The notes: a model not told the origin generated them from the sequence alone. A stretch of 64,000 nt of DNA from Pomphorhynchus laevis (GCA_012934845.2 WNNJ02001233.1:30407-94406), one strand, 5' to 3'. Positions 22,160-34,344 are shown, counted from the stretch's first letter. Translations and numbers: made by a program.

Positions 22160-23681
22160 ATAATATAATATTTGGTATGCGGACGACGCAAATTTTATGG
22201 GGTCGTTAGAGGACGTTGCTCGAGTTTGGGACCTACTCGAATCATTTGGTCATCAGCATGGCTACTTTGTTAACGCCAATAAATCAATTGTGATGATTCA
22301 TTCTGAACAGCTAGAAGAAACCGAAAAACGATTTGAAAAATACAACGTCCGTATTGAGACAAGGGGTGTCAAACTGCTAGGATCACCTGTTGGAGACGCC
22401 GAATTTGTCAAGAATATGAGTGGTGAGCTCATATCCAAATGGTCTAATTTGATCAGGAAACTTGCCAACGCGGCAAAGCATGATGCCCAGTCAGCATATG
22501 TCGCCTTTGTCAAAGCCAGTTAATCAAAGTGGTTACATTTATGCAGGACAACCCAATGTGATCCAGGTTGGTTCTCTGAAATTAGACAGCTAATATTTGG
22601 GCAGTTCGCTTTCGATGTATTTGGGCACACACTGGACGAAACTGAGCAGTTGATTTGTAGTCTCCCTTTGAGTTTCGGAGGTATGGGATTTCGAGATCCT
22701 TGCGTAGACGCTCCATACGTGCTGAACGCGTCAAAACAATTGTGCAGAGCTTTTGATCAGTCGGATAATATTCTCGAAGTAGATAGGCTACAAACCCAAG
22801 CTCTGAAAGATATTGCTAGCGACAACATATTACGTTCTGCATCACTATTGGTTGGTTTACGTGAACGTGCTTCAATTCAAACAGTCAAGCTTCTACAGTA
22901 TGCATCGGTCAAAGGGGCTTCAAGTTGGCTTCAAACGAGTCCTCTTAAAGCGTCGGGATTTAACATGACAAAATTCGAATTTCAGGATGCGGTTGCTGCA
23001 AGGTATAACTGGTCCTTATCTAGTCTACCGAAAAAGTGCGAATGTGGAGATGATATCTGTCTAACCCATGCATTGTCGTGCAAAAGAGGGGATCTCCCAA
23101 TTATTCGTCACAATGAGGTAAGGGATGTTTTGGCCTCCGCCTTATCTGAAATATGCAACGGCGTCGGGATTGAACCCGCACTCCAGCCCGTTACAAATGA
23201 CTTTGTATTTCAGTGCTCGACCACAGCCCGGGGAGAAGATGCTCATCCTGATATTGTATGCGGCGGTTTATTCGGTGGTAGGTTGGAGCGGACATTCATA
23301 GATGTCTGCGTCTTCAACAACTTGGCTCCATCTTATCACCTAAGGACTGTCGATGCAAGTTTCGAATACCACGAGAATCGGAAAAGAGCAAAGTATCAGG
23401 AACGAATTAGTGAGATTGAACACTCGTCTTTCATACCGTTTGTCCTGGCAGCTACTGGAGGCTTTGGTCCGACAGCGAAACGGTTGATGCAGACAATCGC
23501 TGCAAGGATGTCCTCCAAACTGCAACGAAGCTATAGCGATATGATTTCGCTTATACGAACACGATTCAGCATAACTCTCGCGCGTTCTATTTCCTGCTGC
23601 ATGCGGGCTCCACGATCACGAATCGGTGAATTTACTCGGCCCATGGGGAACGCGGTGACTGGAATAGCTTCAATTGGATGA
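22160..23681 (+). pseudogene. CRR-7: 5'-truncated RT / restriction-like endonuclease
   Basis: The copy starts abruptly inside the RT catalytic block (WYADDANFMGS), immediately after an AT-rich bridge with AATTATTTAATAATAA. The frame is open except for one TAA at 22521-22523 within SKW(L)HL. It then gives SFGGMGFRDP, GASSWLQTSP, CECGD-x-HALSC, RHNEVRD, a HPDIVCGGLFGG nuclease block, RTFIDVCVFN and KYQERI. The 5' end looks like incomplete reverse transcription. No clear 3' tag is seen after 23681. Confidence 0.8.
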
Positions 23682-23751
23682 ATGCATTATTTTTTTTCTT
23701 TCTACGTTGGAATGTTTTATAACTTTTGTACATTTACGAATTATGACAGTA

Positions 23752-24989
23752 AAAAAATTATTTAATCTAAATAATAGATTAAATGGAGACGAGTTAATGA
23801 TGATAACGATTTATTTTCAACTTTTACTACAACGACCTTTGTCCCGAAAAGTCAAAGACACTAGAGCTGCCCTCAAAAGACGCCTGGATTATTGGAAAAA
23901 GAGAGAAATATGTGGTCTCTATGAAGAAGCCCGGTATTTACAAATGACAAAGAAATCGAAAGAAACTAACACACTGAAATGGCCCAATCAATTCAAACGA
24001 GCAATTATTAAGGGTAGCATTGGAGCTGCAGTGCGTGCTTTAAATCCCGAAAACAATTGTAGCAAATTGTTGGCGGCTGATGACATGATCGGACAAAAAC
24101 GTGTAGTAGATATACTAAGGGACAAACATCCAGTTAGTGGCCCATTCAGTGATGATGCCATCATAAATACACAGTTCCAATCTGAAACGTTTCATCATAT
24201 CATGTTCGATCAGATAGATGCAAGTGCAATTGTTCATTCATGCCGACAAGCTTCAGGTTCAGCATGACCTCTGGTGGAGATGCATCACTGTGGAAACAAA
24301 TGCTAGTTACATTCGATCGGGAATCATATGAATTGGCCGATAGCATGGCAAAATTGGCAAGACGCATTGCTACAACCGAGATTGATGATAAATATTTGGA
24401 TGCATTCGTTATATGTCGACTCGTGGCGCTTAACAAGAGACCTGGAGTTCGTCCAATAGGTATTGGAAAAGTATACAGATGGATTATATCGAAATCAGTC
24501 TTGCAGATAATACAAACACATGTACAGGATGTAGCCGGTAACTTTCAGCTTTGCGCAGGTCAAAAGTGCGGGATGGAATACGTCGTAAGAAGTCAACGGT
24601 CGATGTTGAAAGAAGAATCGAAAGCATGTCTCTTACTCGTAGATGCCAAAAATGCATTCAACTGCATAAACCGAAAAGTAACTATAGAAAACATTTCCAG
24701 GATATGTCCTCCTCTCAAAACAATATTAATAGAGTCTATTATATTATATCTATTAATAATAGAGTTGAAAGTAGGATTTACACAAGGTAATCCGATTGCT
24801 ATGATCGCTTTCGCGGCAGCCACGATACCGCTAATAACAAAATTGAATTCGTTATGTCCAACAAAAACGCAAAAATGGTGTGCGGATGATGTATCGTGTG
24901 TTGGCACCGAAAGAGAATTGCTATTGCGTTTCAATCACATAAAGAAACTCGGTCCATCATATGGCTTTTTCGTAAATGAATCAAAATAA
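23752..24989 (+). pseudogene. CRR-8: N-terminal and RT part, truncated at both ends
   Basis: It begins right after AAAAAATTATTTAATCTAAA (23752-), the recurrent junction, with YFQLLLQRPLSRK. One frameshift near 24262-24270 joins the frames (23674-24267; 24240-24989). RT parts include LVALNKRPGVRPIGIG, LLLVDAKNAFN, GFTQGNP and WCADDVSC, so the YADD tyrosine is cysteine and the final D is followed by V. The frame ends at 24989 in GFFVNESK; the rest of the RT and all of the nuclease are missing. A 60-bp deletion-like gap precedes GFTQGNP. Confidence 0.75.
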
Positions 24990-25212
24990 ACGCCTGGTGT
25001 CTGAAATTAGACGTAAAAAATTATTACCATTAAACTATCTTTTTTAAGATTTTAGGATTAAAGGTCTTAAGATTTTAAGATTTAAGGTCTTAAAAATTTT
25101 TTACAACAAATTTTAAGACCTTAAACACACATTTGAGATAAATAACTTACAAAATTATAACAGATGTAACACACACTAATTACAATTTAAAGTGAATACA
25201 ATTAAACACACA
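24990..25212. repeat. AT-rich spacer with TTAAGGTCTTAA repeats
   Basis: No gene is seen. Repeated palindromic words (TTAAGGTCTTAA, GGTCTTAAGATTTTAAGA, TTTTAAGACCTTAAA) lie at about 25055-25135. They resemble the GACCTTAAA start of the CRR leader on both strands, so this may be duplicated leader sequence. Confidence 0.45.
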
Positions 25213-25248
25213 ACCTTAAAACAAATTTGATAACTAATAAACATACAA
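25213..25248 (+). promoter_or_regulatory. CRR 5' leader (CRR-9)
   Basis: AACCTTAAAACAAATTTGA followed by TAACTAATAAACATACAA ends directly at ATG 25249, so the leader in this copy runs straight into the start codon. Confidence 0.65.
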
Positions 25249-27285
25249 ATGCCGCGAGGAAAGCCCAGCTCCATAACAAAATGCTGCGAATGCAATAGCC
25301 CCAACGCTGTTTGTCGGGGATGTCGATGCGGAAAGATGAACATCCCGTGCGTCAATTATGGGGCTATAAAATGCTCTAACAGACGATCGCCTAACAAAAT
25401 TCCTCATAATGGTCTCGAAGACAATCAAATCGCAATTATCAATGAACCTGGTCAGTCGCACCCTCAGTCATCAGAGTCGATCTTCTCGAATAGCAAGATC
25501 CAAACCCAACAAACAATGATATCACCAGAATTTCCCATCAAAAGATATAATAGTTCCGTCAATACCATTGAGGATATTTACAATGAAGTTATCCAATAAA
25601 GACCAAACATACTCAGACTGCCCGCCTGCAACGTTAGCAATATGATCATAGAAACCCTATCTACATTTTACTTAAAAGTTGGATCAAACAAGGCTGGCGA
25701 ACTGTCAGCACTCAAATCAGCTGTAGCGTTCGCCCAATGCCTACTGCAGCGGATTCCGACGAAAAAGATGTCGCTAGTTCGAAAAACCCTCGAACAGAGG
25801 TTTACTCATTGGCAACAAAAGAATTTTAGTTTACTCTTCATTGAAGCAGAATACCTCCAACGCAACTTGCAGCTGCAAACTAAATCAATCACCCGTGATT
25901 GGAACGAGCGTTATAGAAAATTGATGGTAAAAGGAAAGATAACCGCTGGAACGCATGTACTCGAAGACAACAAAGTTTACGGTCCTGTCACCAGACTTTC
26001 AAATAAACTAAAAATCCGTCAAAACCATGCTTCAGGATTTGCATCCGCTCGCTGTCGAACCTTCCTCCGATATTTTACTTTCCGTCGGACATAGAAAGTC
26101 GAAAGATAATCATGCCTGCCGATTTTATACACTTGACGAAAATGCTATCATCAGCGCATGCAAACAGACATATGGAGGTGCTGGGCCATCCGGTCTTGAT
26201 GCATTTGCGTGGCGACACATGTTTACCCGATTTGATACTTAATCTAACAACCTAGCCAGGTCCCTTGCAGGTTTGGCGATCCGCATAGCGACTGAGTCGT
26301 TCGGTACAGGGTCTATCGAAGCTTTTACCGCATGCAGACTAATCGCACTAGAAAAGAAAACAGGCGGAATTAGACTAATAGGTATATGTGACACATCCCG
26401 ACGCATTATAAGCAAGGCAATCCTGCATATTATTTCCACAGACATAGAAGACGTTTGTGATAAAGTGCAACTTGCCGCAGGTCAAAAAAGTGGCATCGAC
26501 TACGCCGTACACTCGCTCCGTAGCGCTTACCGTGAACATCCTGACATCTGCTTGATGGCAATCGACGCCTCCAACGCTTTCAACTCAATTAACCGAGTTG
26601 CATCTCTTCACAATATAGAATACGTTTGTCCATCCCTTCATCGCACTTTGCTCAATTTATACCAAACCCCAGCACAGCTCACCCTAGGTGGTAGCAGTAT
26701 ATACTCGTTGGAAGGCTTCACTCAAGGTGATCCCTTCGCAATGGCTGGTTTCTCATTAGCATCCCTTCCGCTAATCGACACAATACAACAGTCCGTTCCA
26801 AACATAAATCAGAAATAATATACCGATGATGCCAACTTCGTCGGTTACCCAGATCAATTAAAAAAAGTTTGAGAAATTCTAGTCAAGGTAGGACAGAAAT
26901 ACGGATATCACGTAAACGCGTTAAAATCTCAGATACTCTCACACAGTCCACAATGTCAAAACAATTTGCCATCTCCACAAATCTGTCAAAGATCGGCTGG
27001 CTTGTCAATTCTTGCTTCACCTGTAGGTTCACTTGAGTATGAACAAGAAGCGATCACCCAACATCTAAAAAATTGGAACCTCCTCGTCACTCGCCTGACA
27101 TCAGTCGCCAAGATAGATCCGCAAGTCGCTTTTACAGGACTTACCCGGGCCATTCAAGCAAAGTGGACCCGCGTACTACGAACTTGTCAATGCCAACCCG
27201 TATGGCTAGCAGAATTGTCTGCTAGCCATACAATTCCGATTGCCAAATCTCTAGAAGGCTTTCTAGAGATTTACTGGCCCAAGAT
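25249..27285 (+). pseudogene. CRR-9: RT copy with many stops, truncated in the RT C-terminus
   Basis: Starts MPRGKPSSITKCCECNS with the cysteine cluster. TAA at 25597-25599 replaces the tryptophan of VIQWKPN. A frameshift lies at about 26010-26030, a TAA at 26240-26242, a second Trp-to-TAA at 26816-26818 just before the catalytic box, and Trp-to-TGA at 26870-26872. The RT box reads YTDD instead of YADD. Most of these are G-to-A changes. GFTQGDPFAMAGF and LMAIDASNAFN are intact. The copy ends at about 27270-27290, where an L2-like ORF1 sequence takes over; the nuclease domain is absent. Confidence 0.8.
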
Positions 27286-30200
27286 TACCTCTTTGGATTT
27301 CGTGCAGCTAAAGCAATCAACGAAACCCGAATTGAAATAACTAAACTTAAAAGCCAGTTAATATCAAATGATTCAAATAGTTGCTGGACAAACAAAGAGC
27401 GTATACATAGAATAGTAAATGAGTCTATCAACTCCTCCCTCAACCATTGCATCAATAAGCAGGTATCTCATGCTGTTTGTTCTTTTCAACGCACACCAGA
27501 GGTAGATAAATCTTATTCTAAATTAGCAACCTATCTTGATAGAGAAAGCGCTAGGGCCTAACATCTGATAGTTCGTAATTTACCCGTTTCTGAAAGCGAG
27601 CAACAAGTTATATAAAATTTCTTTGAGGAAATCGGTTGTCCTTTGGTCGGACAAAAACTAGACTTTCATCGACTCCCTGCACTTCATACTAACTCCCCTC
27701 CGTGGGTTAAGGTAAAAACTAGCGTCAGCCATGTGGAATCATCTTTAAAATCTTCGTTTAAGCTTAAGAATTCATCTCTCTTTCATACGGTGTACTTGTG
27801 CCCTGATTTGTCGAAACTTGAACAAGAGGAACTTAAGAGACTACGGAAAGAATTATCCGAACGAAAAAAGTCAGACCCAAGTAAGCGATATTTTATTAGA
27901 GGACATAAGATAGTGGTTTCATCAAGTAGGGAAGCCCACGCAGTAAATGTGAGCTTACCAGTACTCGGCGAAGTTTCGTCTACAGGCAACAACAATCTTT
28001 CTAACCCAGTCAATATATAACCAACGATTAAAAATGATTTAAATGTAAATCCTCCAGCAAAACTTCAAGTAAATCATCCGGGGTATCCTCTAATTGATTC
28101 TACTTCACTGCTCCCCAATTCATCCTGGAAATTAGCCGTTTTAAATATCCGCTTTCTTAGTAACAAGACGATGCTCTTTAAATCTCTTTGTGGTCGATAA
28201 GGCTCGTCAACGACCAATTAGTTCAAATCGATCAATTAACCACGGTGGTCTTATATCTTTTTCTCACCCTTGGTCTCCATTGCAATCATTACCGTTGCCA
28301 TTTGTTCCTCTCACTTTCGAACTACTTGGGTTCCGTGTAAAAGCCGGCTCGTTGTTTCTCAATATCTACTTATTCTATCGGCCTGGATCATGTCATCCGT
28401 CTGACTCTTTTTTCTGTGAACTGTCAAACTTACTTTCTTTCATCTTCCTCTCCGGTTTACCTTGCGTTGTACTAGGTGATATAAACGTTCGCTTAGACCG
28501 TCCTCGTGATTCCAATACCCTAAAGACGATTTCTACATTTAACGATCATAATTTTCAAATCATGTCTCCTCATTATTCTTCTGCTACCCATATTCTTGGC
28601 GGTACCCTCGATATTGTTGCCCTACCTACGCGTCTTGCCTTGTCTTCTTCATTGTGCATATCTGATCCTGCTCTATCCGACCACTTCCTTGTTACATGTT
28701 CTCTCCCTTTGTTAAAAATCAATGTTCCTGCGAAAATTATCTCGTGTCGTTCTTGGAAATTCCTCGACTTTTCCCTTCTTCGCTCTCATATTAACCGCTC
28801 TCCGTTAATGTATCCTTCTTCTATCTACCAATCTCCTAATTACTTATGTACCCTCTTTGACAATGTATTTTGCTCTATCCTCGATAAAATTCTTCCTCTT
28901 AAAACTTTTATTCAATCACGGCAAAATCTTGCAACATGGTTCAACTCTGAGTGTGTGACTTCAAAACGCCTCCTGCGTCGTTCCTTCAGAACTTATCATC
29001 GTTATCTCAGACTATCTTCAGAATTTGATTCATCCTTTTATCGTAACCAATGCTTTGCTCTTCGTCGTTCGCATAGGCAACTTCTGCGTTCTAAGGCACA
29101 TAGTTTTTGGCGAAGCAAACTGGCTTCCGCTAATGACTCTCGAACTAAATGGAAAACTCTTAATTCTCTACTTTCTCGATCCTCTGTCACCTCCACTCTT
29201 GATCCTTCTCAATTCTCCGATTACCTAATTTCAAAAACTGTTTCTCTAATCGATTCGATCATCGTCCTTCCACAAACTTATTGTATCTCGTCTGTTCGTA
29301 TCCATGAGCTCTTTTATCTACTTGCGGTATCTGAAGATGAGGTATCTTGCCTTCTTATTTTGTTAACTTGTAAGTCCTCTTCTGCCGATCCCATCCCTAT
29401 TCGAATTCTCAAATCGTTGTCAACAGACTTCACACCTTTCCTTACCAGCCTCTTTAACTCGTCAATAGTGAATGGAATATTTCCTCTTCTTTGGAAAACG
29501 TCCATTGTTCGTCCCCTACTTAAAAAGCCCTCTCTTGACCCCTCTCTTCCTTCATCTTATCGCCCAATATCAATTCTACCAACCTTATCTAAAATTCTTG
29601 AACACCTTGTCTTAGATCAGATAAACAAGTATCTCTCTTCATCGCAGCTCTACCCTTCTTTTCAATCTGCTTTCCGCTCCAATCATTCCACCGAACTAGC
29701 ATGTCATAAAGTATTTTCTGATCTGCTCTCCGCTCGTGACAAAGGACTGTGTAGTGTGGTAATATCGCTCGATCTTTCATCTGCATTCGACATTGTCGAT
29801 CACAAAATCCTTCTTTTTCGTCTTCGCTATCACTATGGTTTCTCTTCGTCCACCTTGGCTTGGTTCTCTACGTATCTCTCCGATCGATCATTTTCCGTCC
29901 ATTCTAATTCAATGTGTTCTCCTCTATCTTCTCTCTCTTGTGGTGTACCTCAAGGTTCTGTACTTGGCCCTATTCTATTTACGCTTCTTCTTAGAGATTT
30001 ATCTTGTATAACTAGTAAATTCTGCTTCAGGGTAATGCAGTACGCTGATGATATACTTCTTTATTCTCATTCGTCTCCTCATTCCCTAAGCTAACTTTTC
30101 GTATCCGCATCTAATTGTCTTCGTGCTCTATCAGAACATCTAATTTCTTTGCGCATGTCCCTAAATCCTACCAAATCTAAAGTGTTATGGATTTTACCCT

Positions 30201-30343
30201 CCACTGTTTCTGTTATTCCTCCATCTCTGTATCTTCAGACCACAATTATTCCTGCTGTAGATAAACTAGTATTTCTAGGTATTCACTTCGACAATAACCT
30301 GCATCTCGATCCCTTCATTCGTGATAAAATTAGTTTAAATTAA
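27285..30343 (+). pseudogene. L2-B: L2/CR1-like LINE, internally deleted and 3'-truncated
   Basis: 27290-28018 is an ORF1 C-terminal half: HLIVRNLPVSESEQQ, LYCLPDLSKLE-like YLCPDLSKLEQEELKRLRKEL and RYFIRGHKIV, an RRM-like layout, with stops near 27560 and 27615. ORF2 begins at about 28130 (AVLNIRFLSNKTMLFK). About 60 residues of EN are deleted at 28185. The frame 28190-30094 then has NHGGLISF, YRPGS, GDINVRLDRP, HILGGTLDIV, SDHFLV, SYRPISILPTLSKILE, GVPQGSVLGP and QYADDILLY. TAA at 30092-30094 is followed by the same frame to 30343 (LGIHFDNN). The last part of the RT and the 3' UTR are missing; a CRR 3' tag lies 55 bases on. Confidence 0.8.
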
Positions 30344-30397
30344 GTTTAAAATAAGTTTAAATTAGTTCTAAAAAAATAATTTTTAATTTAATATTTC

Positions 30398-30493
30398 GGA
30401 CCCATTTGCGGGTAACCTTATATTGTGTGTATAATAATTCATCTTCTATCAAACAAAAAACTATCTTTTCTTTAGGCCCACTTGCGGGTAACC
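30398..30493 (+). repeat. Two stacked CRR 3' tags
   Basis: GGACCCATTTGCGGGTAACC (30398-30417) and GGCCCACTTGCGGGTAACC (30475-30493) stand 77 bases apart without coding sequence between them. Each is followed by T-rich sequence; the second leads to AAAAAATTATTTAATCTAAA (30521-). They look like copies so short that only the 3' UTR was integrated. Confidence 0.65.
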
Positions 30494-30605
30494 TCGATTA
30501 TGTTTTATTAAAATAAATTTTTCCATTAAAAAATTATTTAATCTAAATAATTTAATCTAAATAATAATTATTTAGAAATAATTGGTTACCACGGGGTAAT
30601 AAACA

Positions 30606-30756
30606 CCTGAGAAGAAAAATCAATTTTACGATAGCGCGTGCAGCGTCCGCGAGTCTTCGGGCTCCGCGATCTACTAGATTTCATCCGGTTCTCCCACACT
30701 ACAGTCATGATTTTTTAAATTCTTTTGGAACTAAATTGATCCATTTGCGGGTAACC
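30606..30756 (+). pseudogene. CRR C-terminal scrap with 3' tag
   Basis: The bases encode INFTIARAASASLRAPRST and then a stop, matching the last ~30 residues of CRR-3 (KISFSIARASS...). The 3' tag GATCCATTTGCGGGTAACC follows at 30738-30756, then GAAAATTATTTAATCTATAT. Another maximally 5'-truncated copy. Confidence 0.65.
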
Positions 30757-30931
30757 TTTGATGTGTAAAAATATTTGAATAATAATAAAGAAAATTATTT
30801 AATCTATATTTAATCTATACTTTTTTGATAGCATTTTCCTTAATTCATAACTTTCAAATAATAATATTTTTTTAAATAATAATTATTATTTTTTAATAAG
30901 CATAATTTATTATACATTTGATACAATCTTC

Positions 30932-30949
30932 GGTTCCCTCAAATAAACC
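30932..30949 (-). promoter_or_regulatory. Degenerate CRR 3' tag (CRR-10)
   Basis: On the - strand GGTTTATTTGAGGGAACC, followed by GAAGATTGTATC. It lies 66 bases past the CRR-10 stop. It keeps the ATTTG loop, the GGG and the AACC end of the tag. Confidence 0.45.
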
Positions 30950-31014
30950 ATTGTGCAATCATTTATGATCTTGTCATTATTCTGTGATTGAATGCGTGCT
31001 AGTAGGAAATTACC

Positions 31015-33835
31015 CTACAGGCATGCCACAGAGAGAGAACGGGACGATCTTAGACAAACAGAAGAGGATCGAGCAATTGCAAACGAAATTTTTTTCATCA
31101 GTGCCAAAATTTTGGAATATTGTTGTCTTGAGCGATGCGCCTTAATCGCAGCTAGTGATTTCAGAAATGGCATCATCCCATCGTCCATACCACCCAACGT
31201 GGAGAAGATGAGAGGCATGAATCTGCTCCGTTCAAGACTCACAATGCGATCACTGTATTTCGCCTTTTTTCTTGCTTCATTGCTGGCAAACACGGATGCG
31301 GAGACACCACAAGGATGCGATTGAGCGTGAATATTAAAGATGGTGACGCCTAGAAACGTCCGCTCAAATCGATTGCTCTGAAATCAGGAACATACAATGT
31401 CCAAACGTGCACCTCTGTCGCGCGTAGTCGTCCGAGCTTCGAAATCAAATTCAGCTGGGAGATCAGTGAGCTCAGGTTCGACCCCAAAACCATGACAAAT
31501 TGTTGTAAGCGCCTGAGTGAGCAAGACCCGCACGATATTGTGCCGGATTGATGGCAACCCTTCTAGTTTGCAGGAAAGGGCATGGCTGATATTAAAGCTA
31601 TCTCCGCAAGCGCAGACGTTCTTACTCAATTCGGTAAGCGTGCAACCGTACCGGGCGCATAGTGCATCTATAAATTCATTGCGACTTAGGTGGAAGCGTT
31701 CCCTCCTTACTGGTAGGGCGCTTAACCACGAGGAGGCGCCATCCCTGGATGCATGAGAGATGATTTGGGTTGTGACCCGACCGAGTCTAGCCACACTTGG
31801 CTGTAATCTATCGATACGCAATTTGCGTCGTTCTACACAATCCAGATTCATAATGCGGTCTTGTAGTAAGCGCAAAGTGTTTCTAGTTTCCCCGGTTTCA
31901 TATGTATCGCATATTTTCGAAGAACAACTAAATTCCAGGTGTGCAGAGAACCTTGTGTCACATATGCCAAGACCACCATCGCTTATCGGAGAAGTTAAGA
32001 TCGCCATCCAGTCTTCGTCTACTCTTCGTCCGATGACTGCTGGAACGAACCTTTCGTTGATAGATTTGTACAGACAGTCTGTGTGGGAAGGGCCGCATTC
32101 CACTGAGAGCATGAAATACGTCCACTTGTACTCCACCGAACGAACCAGTTTAATGTAAGCAATGTGTGGATCTATCTCTCTGACGTGTGATAGACGATTA
32201 ATAAGATAAGACCAGCGCTCTACTTCTAATTCCGTGCAGTTGCATTCGTACTGTGTGGTGCCGATAGGAACACCAAGAATGTTAATACCAGATGTGGACA
32301 GTTCGACATCAGCGGATAAAAGAGAGATGTCAACTCTACTGCTTCTTCTTGCTAGCAATTTGGTTTTAGATGCATTTACATGATAACCGTACTTAGGACC
32401 AAGATCTAAGAAAATGGACCACACTTTCCTCAAGTCTTTGAATTTCCCGACAAAATTACCATCATCTGCGTATTCTGGGTAACACCAGGAGCATGTTAAC
32501 GTATGTTTTCAATTAAAGGAAGAGAAACCATTGAGAAGCCGGCCATCGCAAGTGGATCTCCTTGTGTGAAGCCTTCGTGCGAATATATACTATTACCCCC
32601 AAGGGTAAGCTGAACCGGTGATGCATATAGATTACTAAGCACAGTCGACAAAGCAGGTGTTATGTATATCATATTATCCAGTGCGGCTTTTCAATTAATC
32701 ACGTTAAAAGCATTTGAAGCATCAACAGCAAGGGTTGGCTTCGAAACATTTGCGCAAGGAATGTGCAGCGTATTCGATCCCGCTCCGCTGCGAGGCTGCC
32801 AATTGCTCTAATCCCACAACGTCTTGCGAATCTTCCCAGATTAATCTCAATATCACCTTTGATACGATGTGCCTTGCAATATCACAAGCGTCAATCGGTC
32901 GGACACCACCAGTCGTATTTTCAAGAGCCACTAACCTGCTGGTCGTAAACGCCTTAAGACATATAGGACGAATAGGCTCAGATGCTAATTTTACAGCAAA
33001 TTCAGAAAGGACTTTGGTCAAGGTCTTTGAGTGTTCTCCGAATCCTGTCAGCACGTGTCGCCACATTGAAGCGTCGAGACCAGAAGGGTCAGCTGAACCC
33101 TTCGTTATTTTGCTTGCTCTGACTATTGAATCCTCATCAATAATTGCAAATCTAGTGTGGTGATGCCGACATGAGCGGGGTATTGGCTTATTTAGTAGTA
33201 TCTCTCTTGCTGGCTGAATCGTCTCAGGACGGAGAGACATTAAAATTTCCTTGTTTGGTACGCCGTCAATTGAGGAGTCATGTTTGAGTGTACCGGCAAA
33301 AACATCTTCTTCCAGAACAGCTGTTGCTGTACGTAACTTACTCTTAGTCATGAGTTTGCAGTATGGTTTTTCCTGCTGTCCAGACTGAACATTACGATTA
33401 AGTTGCTGTTACAAATAGCTAGCCTCGTCAAAAAGTTCAGAGAACTTTGCCTGATTCCGAAGAGCAAGTCCCCGTTCCAGGGCTCTTCATATGTCTGATA
33501 TCCCGCTCGAGTTAAAAGATTGCAAAACGCATTGCAAAAATACCACAGCGGTTTTTAACGCATTTCGAAATTCTCGGTCTTCCAGCACCACGTTCCTGTA
33601 AAATGTTGAGATGATTTCAACAATGGTGTTGCTGGCTGAACATCGAGGAAGTACGACAAGATTAGGTCTCCATTGTATGATTGATTGATAATAAAGAGCC
33701 GCACCATTAACTGGGAAAGTATCATCGTGGCTGACAAATTCGACGGGCTGATTTCCTGCCAGGTATTCCGGAGTCCTGATAAAGACAGTAGGTCAGGGGG
33801 CGACCGAATTCGGATCATTGTCTTCTTCAATAATA
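31015..33835 (-). pseudogene. CRR-10: RT / restriction-like endonuclease without cysteine cluster
   Basis: Reading from about 33700 the frame gives YQSIIQWRPNLVVLPRCSAS, the conserved segment after the cysteine cluster. Stops or frame changes follow at about 33480-33410. 33351-32722 holds SADPSGLDASMWRH (GPSG changed to DPSG) and RLVALENTTGGVRPI. The block-A region 32720-32480 is badly broken, and YADDGNFVG (about 32461-32475) is in a new frame. 32433-31384 has GASSWL, CACGD-x-HALSC, RHN and ARLDIVCS, then a TGA; the next frame has ERTFLGVTIFN, so the nuclease aspartate of FLDV is glycine. It ends at 31015 with SVCLRSSRS. Clearly inactive. Confidence 0.8.
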
Positions 33836-33839
33836 ATTA

Positions 33840-34070
33840 TTAAAAAAAATAAATAATTATAAGTAATAAATTCTTGTAATATTTATATAGATTAACAATT
33901 AGATTGCCCTCTTGATAGCATTTTACTTAATTCATAACTTTCAATTAATTCTAGATTACGAGTTGGTATATGTTCATTTATTTTATCAAAATGAAGATTC
34001 TTGTAATTGCATTCTATTTCAATAATGCTTCTAATATTATCGTTACAAATTGATTTCAATTCTTTATTAT
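33840..34070 (-). other. AT-rich spacer with a short coding-like remnant
   Basis: On the - strand 34060-33885 can be read as ELKSICNDNIRSIIEIECNY... to ELIESYELSKMLSRG and then a stop. A scrap of the same end (ESYELRKML) occurs on the - strand at about 30870-30825. The family is unknown to me; codon content is AT-rich like PLE-A. It abuts the short LTR at 34071. Confidence 0.35.
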
Positions 34071-34154
34071 TGTACCGAGTAAATTCAAGCAGAGAAGAAT
34101 AGGCTTTATTCTAATACATCTAGAATAACAAGTCAAAAGGTAAGTATCATTACA
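34071..34154 (-). repeat. Candidate 84-bp Gypsy LTR, copy 1
   Basis: Begins TGTAATGATACTT and ends CTCGGTACA on the - strand (TG...CA ends). It contains GAATAAAG as a possible polyadenylation signal. It starts directly after a purine-rich GTGGGGAGAA at the end of an integrase ORF, as expected of a polypurine tract followed by a 3' LTR. An identical 84-bp copy is at 36004-36087. Confidence 0.65.
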
Positions 34155-34341
34155 TTCTCCCCACGACATAATCATTTAAGTACGCAGGACTTCTTCGATT
34201 TCTTTGAGGTCGTAGTTCCCCATTAGGTAAGCTATTTTTAAGGTCATGTAAACGCAATGATATTGCCTTCCATAGTACACCATTAAGGCGCTCGACTTGA
34301 CCATTACCAGCAGGGTTGTATGAACTTGAATGAGTAATCCA
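34155..34341 (-). pseudogene. Gypsy integrase C-terminal fragment
   Basis: The frame gives ITHSSSYNPAGNGQVERLNG with the last catalytic glutamate of a DDE integrase, then ISLRLHDLKNSLPNGE and a stop just before the polypurine tract. Only the end of the integrase is present. It is joined head to head at about 34342 with the + strand Gypsy copy, so the locus is rearranged. Confidence 0.75.
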
Positions 34342-34344
34342 CTT

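Noticed and set aside
10093..27285. Telomere repeats bordering the CRR array
   Set aside because: No TTAGGC-, TTAGGG- or similar tandem repeats are seen in the window; a telomeric role remains only an inference from the head-to-tail layout.
27783..28013. - strand ORF of 76 codons
   Set aside because: Antisense to the L2-B ORF1 end, which has a plausible RRM-like sequence in the sense frame.
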